From the NCBI GenBank assembly GCA_025056515.1, contig JANWWB010000013.1, positions 1-5,768 on the forward strand: 5,768 bases of DNA. Reading direction: 5' to 3'. The notes under the pieces were generated by a model. It saw nothing but the letters and a program-made list of their open reading frames with translations. It was not told the DNA's origin and did not search any database. The position numbers were made by a program, and so were the translations under genes. Origin of the DNA: Anaerolineales bacterium (lineage in GTDB: Bacteria; Chloroflexota; Anaerolineae; Anaerolineales; Villigracilaceae). Positions 5,301-5,768 of this stretch are shown here, piece after piece. The number at the start of each line of letters is the position of its first letter. Within the stretch, counting starts at the first letter, position 1.

Positions 5301-5768
5301 TTACTTCTCGCTGGCTTTGACGAAATTCTCCAACAAGCTGGTGAATTCCATGGGGAAGATGAACTTGGTGGCTGCTCCGGAGCCGAGCGCTTTGAGAGTT
5401 TCGAAGTATTGTAGCGTCATGGTCTTCTGGTCAACCGCCTTGGCAGCAGCAAAAATCTTCTCCAGGGCAACCGCAAAGCCTTCAGCGCGCAAAATTTGCG
5501 CCTGGCGCTCACCTTCAGCTTGAAGGATGGCAGCCTGTTTCTGGCCCTCTGCCTTGAGGATGGCTGCTTGCTTTTCACCTTCGGCTACGTTGATAGCCGC
5601 TTCGCGCGTACCGGTCGATTCGGTCACCACAGCGCGGCGCAAGCGCTCAGCAGACATCTGCCGCGTCATCGCATCTTGAACTTCGCGCGGTGGGATAATC
5701 TCGCGAATCTCCACATTGTTGACCTTCACACCCCAACGTTCGGTGGCCTCATCCAGTTTGACTCGCAA
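5301..5768 (-). CDS. SPFH/band 7 (stomatin-like, paraslipin/QmcA-type) protein, C-terminal part
   Basis: The visible 155 codons are the C-terminal half of an SPFH protein; the N-terminal membrane anchor and most of the band 7 domain lie beyond the right edge. The first visible codon is TTG inside the protein, not a start. LDEATERWGVKVNNVEIREI (5-24) is the conserved end of the SPFH domain, followed by PPREVQDAMTRQMSAERLRRA as in E. coli QmcA. A coiled coil follows with AEG recurring at residues 62, 73, 84 and 95, an exact 11-residue repeat rich in E, K, Q and A (AEGEKQAAILK type). The tail (MTLQYFETLKALGSG, then KFIFPMEF) matches the C-terminus of paraslipins. Such proteins form large ring or cage oligomers on the inner membrane and often pair with NfeD or FtsH-type proteases. 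No such partner is visible here, though it could lie to the right. Confidence 0.9.
   Translation of the reverse strand: MRVKLDEATERWGVKVNNVEIREIIPPREVQDAMTRQMSAERLRRAVVTESTGTREAAINVAEGEKQAAILKAEGQKQAAILQAEGERQAQILRAEGFAVALEKIFAAAKAVDQKTMTLQYFETLKALGSGAATKFIFPMEFTSLLENFVKASEK

Overview
All five recognisable genes lie on the minus strand. In the order of transcription, from high to low coordinates, they are: a membrane-associated SPFH/band 7 (stomatin-like) protein cut by the right edge; a RimI-like GNAT N-acetyltransferase; an RNase D-type 3'-5' exoribonuclease; a beta-CASP metallo-beta-lactamase RNase; and a large secreted, disulfide-rich surface protein cut by the left edge. No tRNA, rRNA, CRISPR array or transposase gene was seen. 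The gene styles suggest a bacterium of the Chloroflexota, probably class Anaerolineae: a CPSF/YSH1-type beta-CASP RNase, a paraslipin-type SPFH protein, a long DUF11/D2-like surface protein, and a diverged copy of the GAAGCAATCTCC palindromic repeat known from several bacterial lineages. This assignment is inference from gene style only.

Region by region. At 5301-5768 is the C-terminal half of the SPFH protein, with a regular 11-residue coiled-coil repeat. At 5078-5300 is an intergenic stretch holding a perfect 11-bp hairpin made from two copies of a self-palindromic decamer; it may end the SPFH transcript. At 4616-5077 is the acetyltransferase. At 4504-4615 is a 112-bp gap; its end near the next gene holds a TATAAT box so close to the ATG that the message is probably leaderless. 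At 2000-4503 are RNase D and the beta-CASP RNase, joined by a 4-bp ATGA overlap, so they are very likely co-transcribed and translationally coupled as an RNA-processing or decay unit.

At 1702-1999 is a 298-bp intergenic region unlike the rest of the window. A diverged palindromic repeat of about 100 bp sits between 12-bp inverted repeats and 12-bp direct repeats. The motif TCAAAC occurs five times in and just beside it. An extended -10 promoter for the surface-protein gene overlaps the outer repeat copy. At 1-1701 is the surface-protein gene: an unbroken 567-codon reading frame with a signal peptide, a strong Shine-Dalgarno sequence and ten cysteines, running off the left edge.

The clearest points for a second look are the intergenic repeat nest that may supply the surface-gene promoter, the missing RimI catalytic glutamate in the acetyltransferase, and the RNase D/beta-CASP coupling. 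I did not find convincing evidence of a wholly new multi-gene system.
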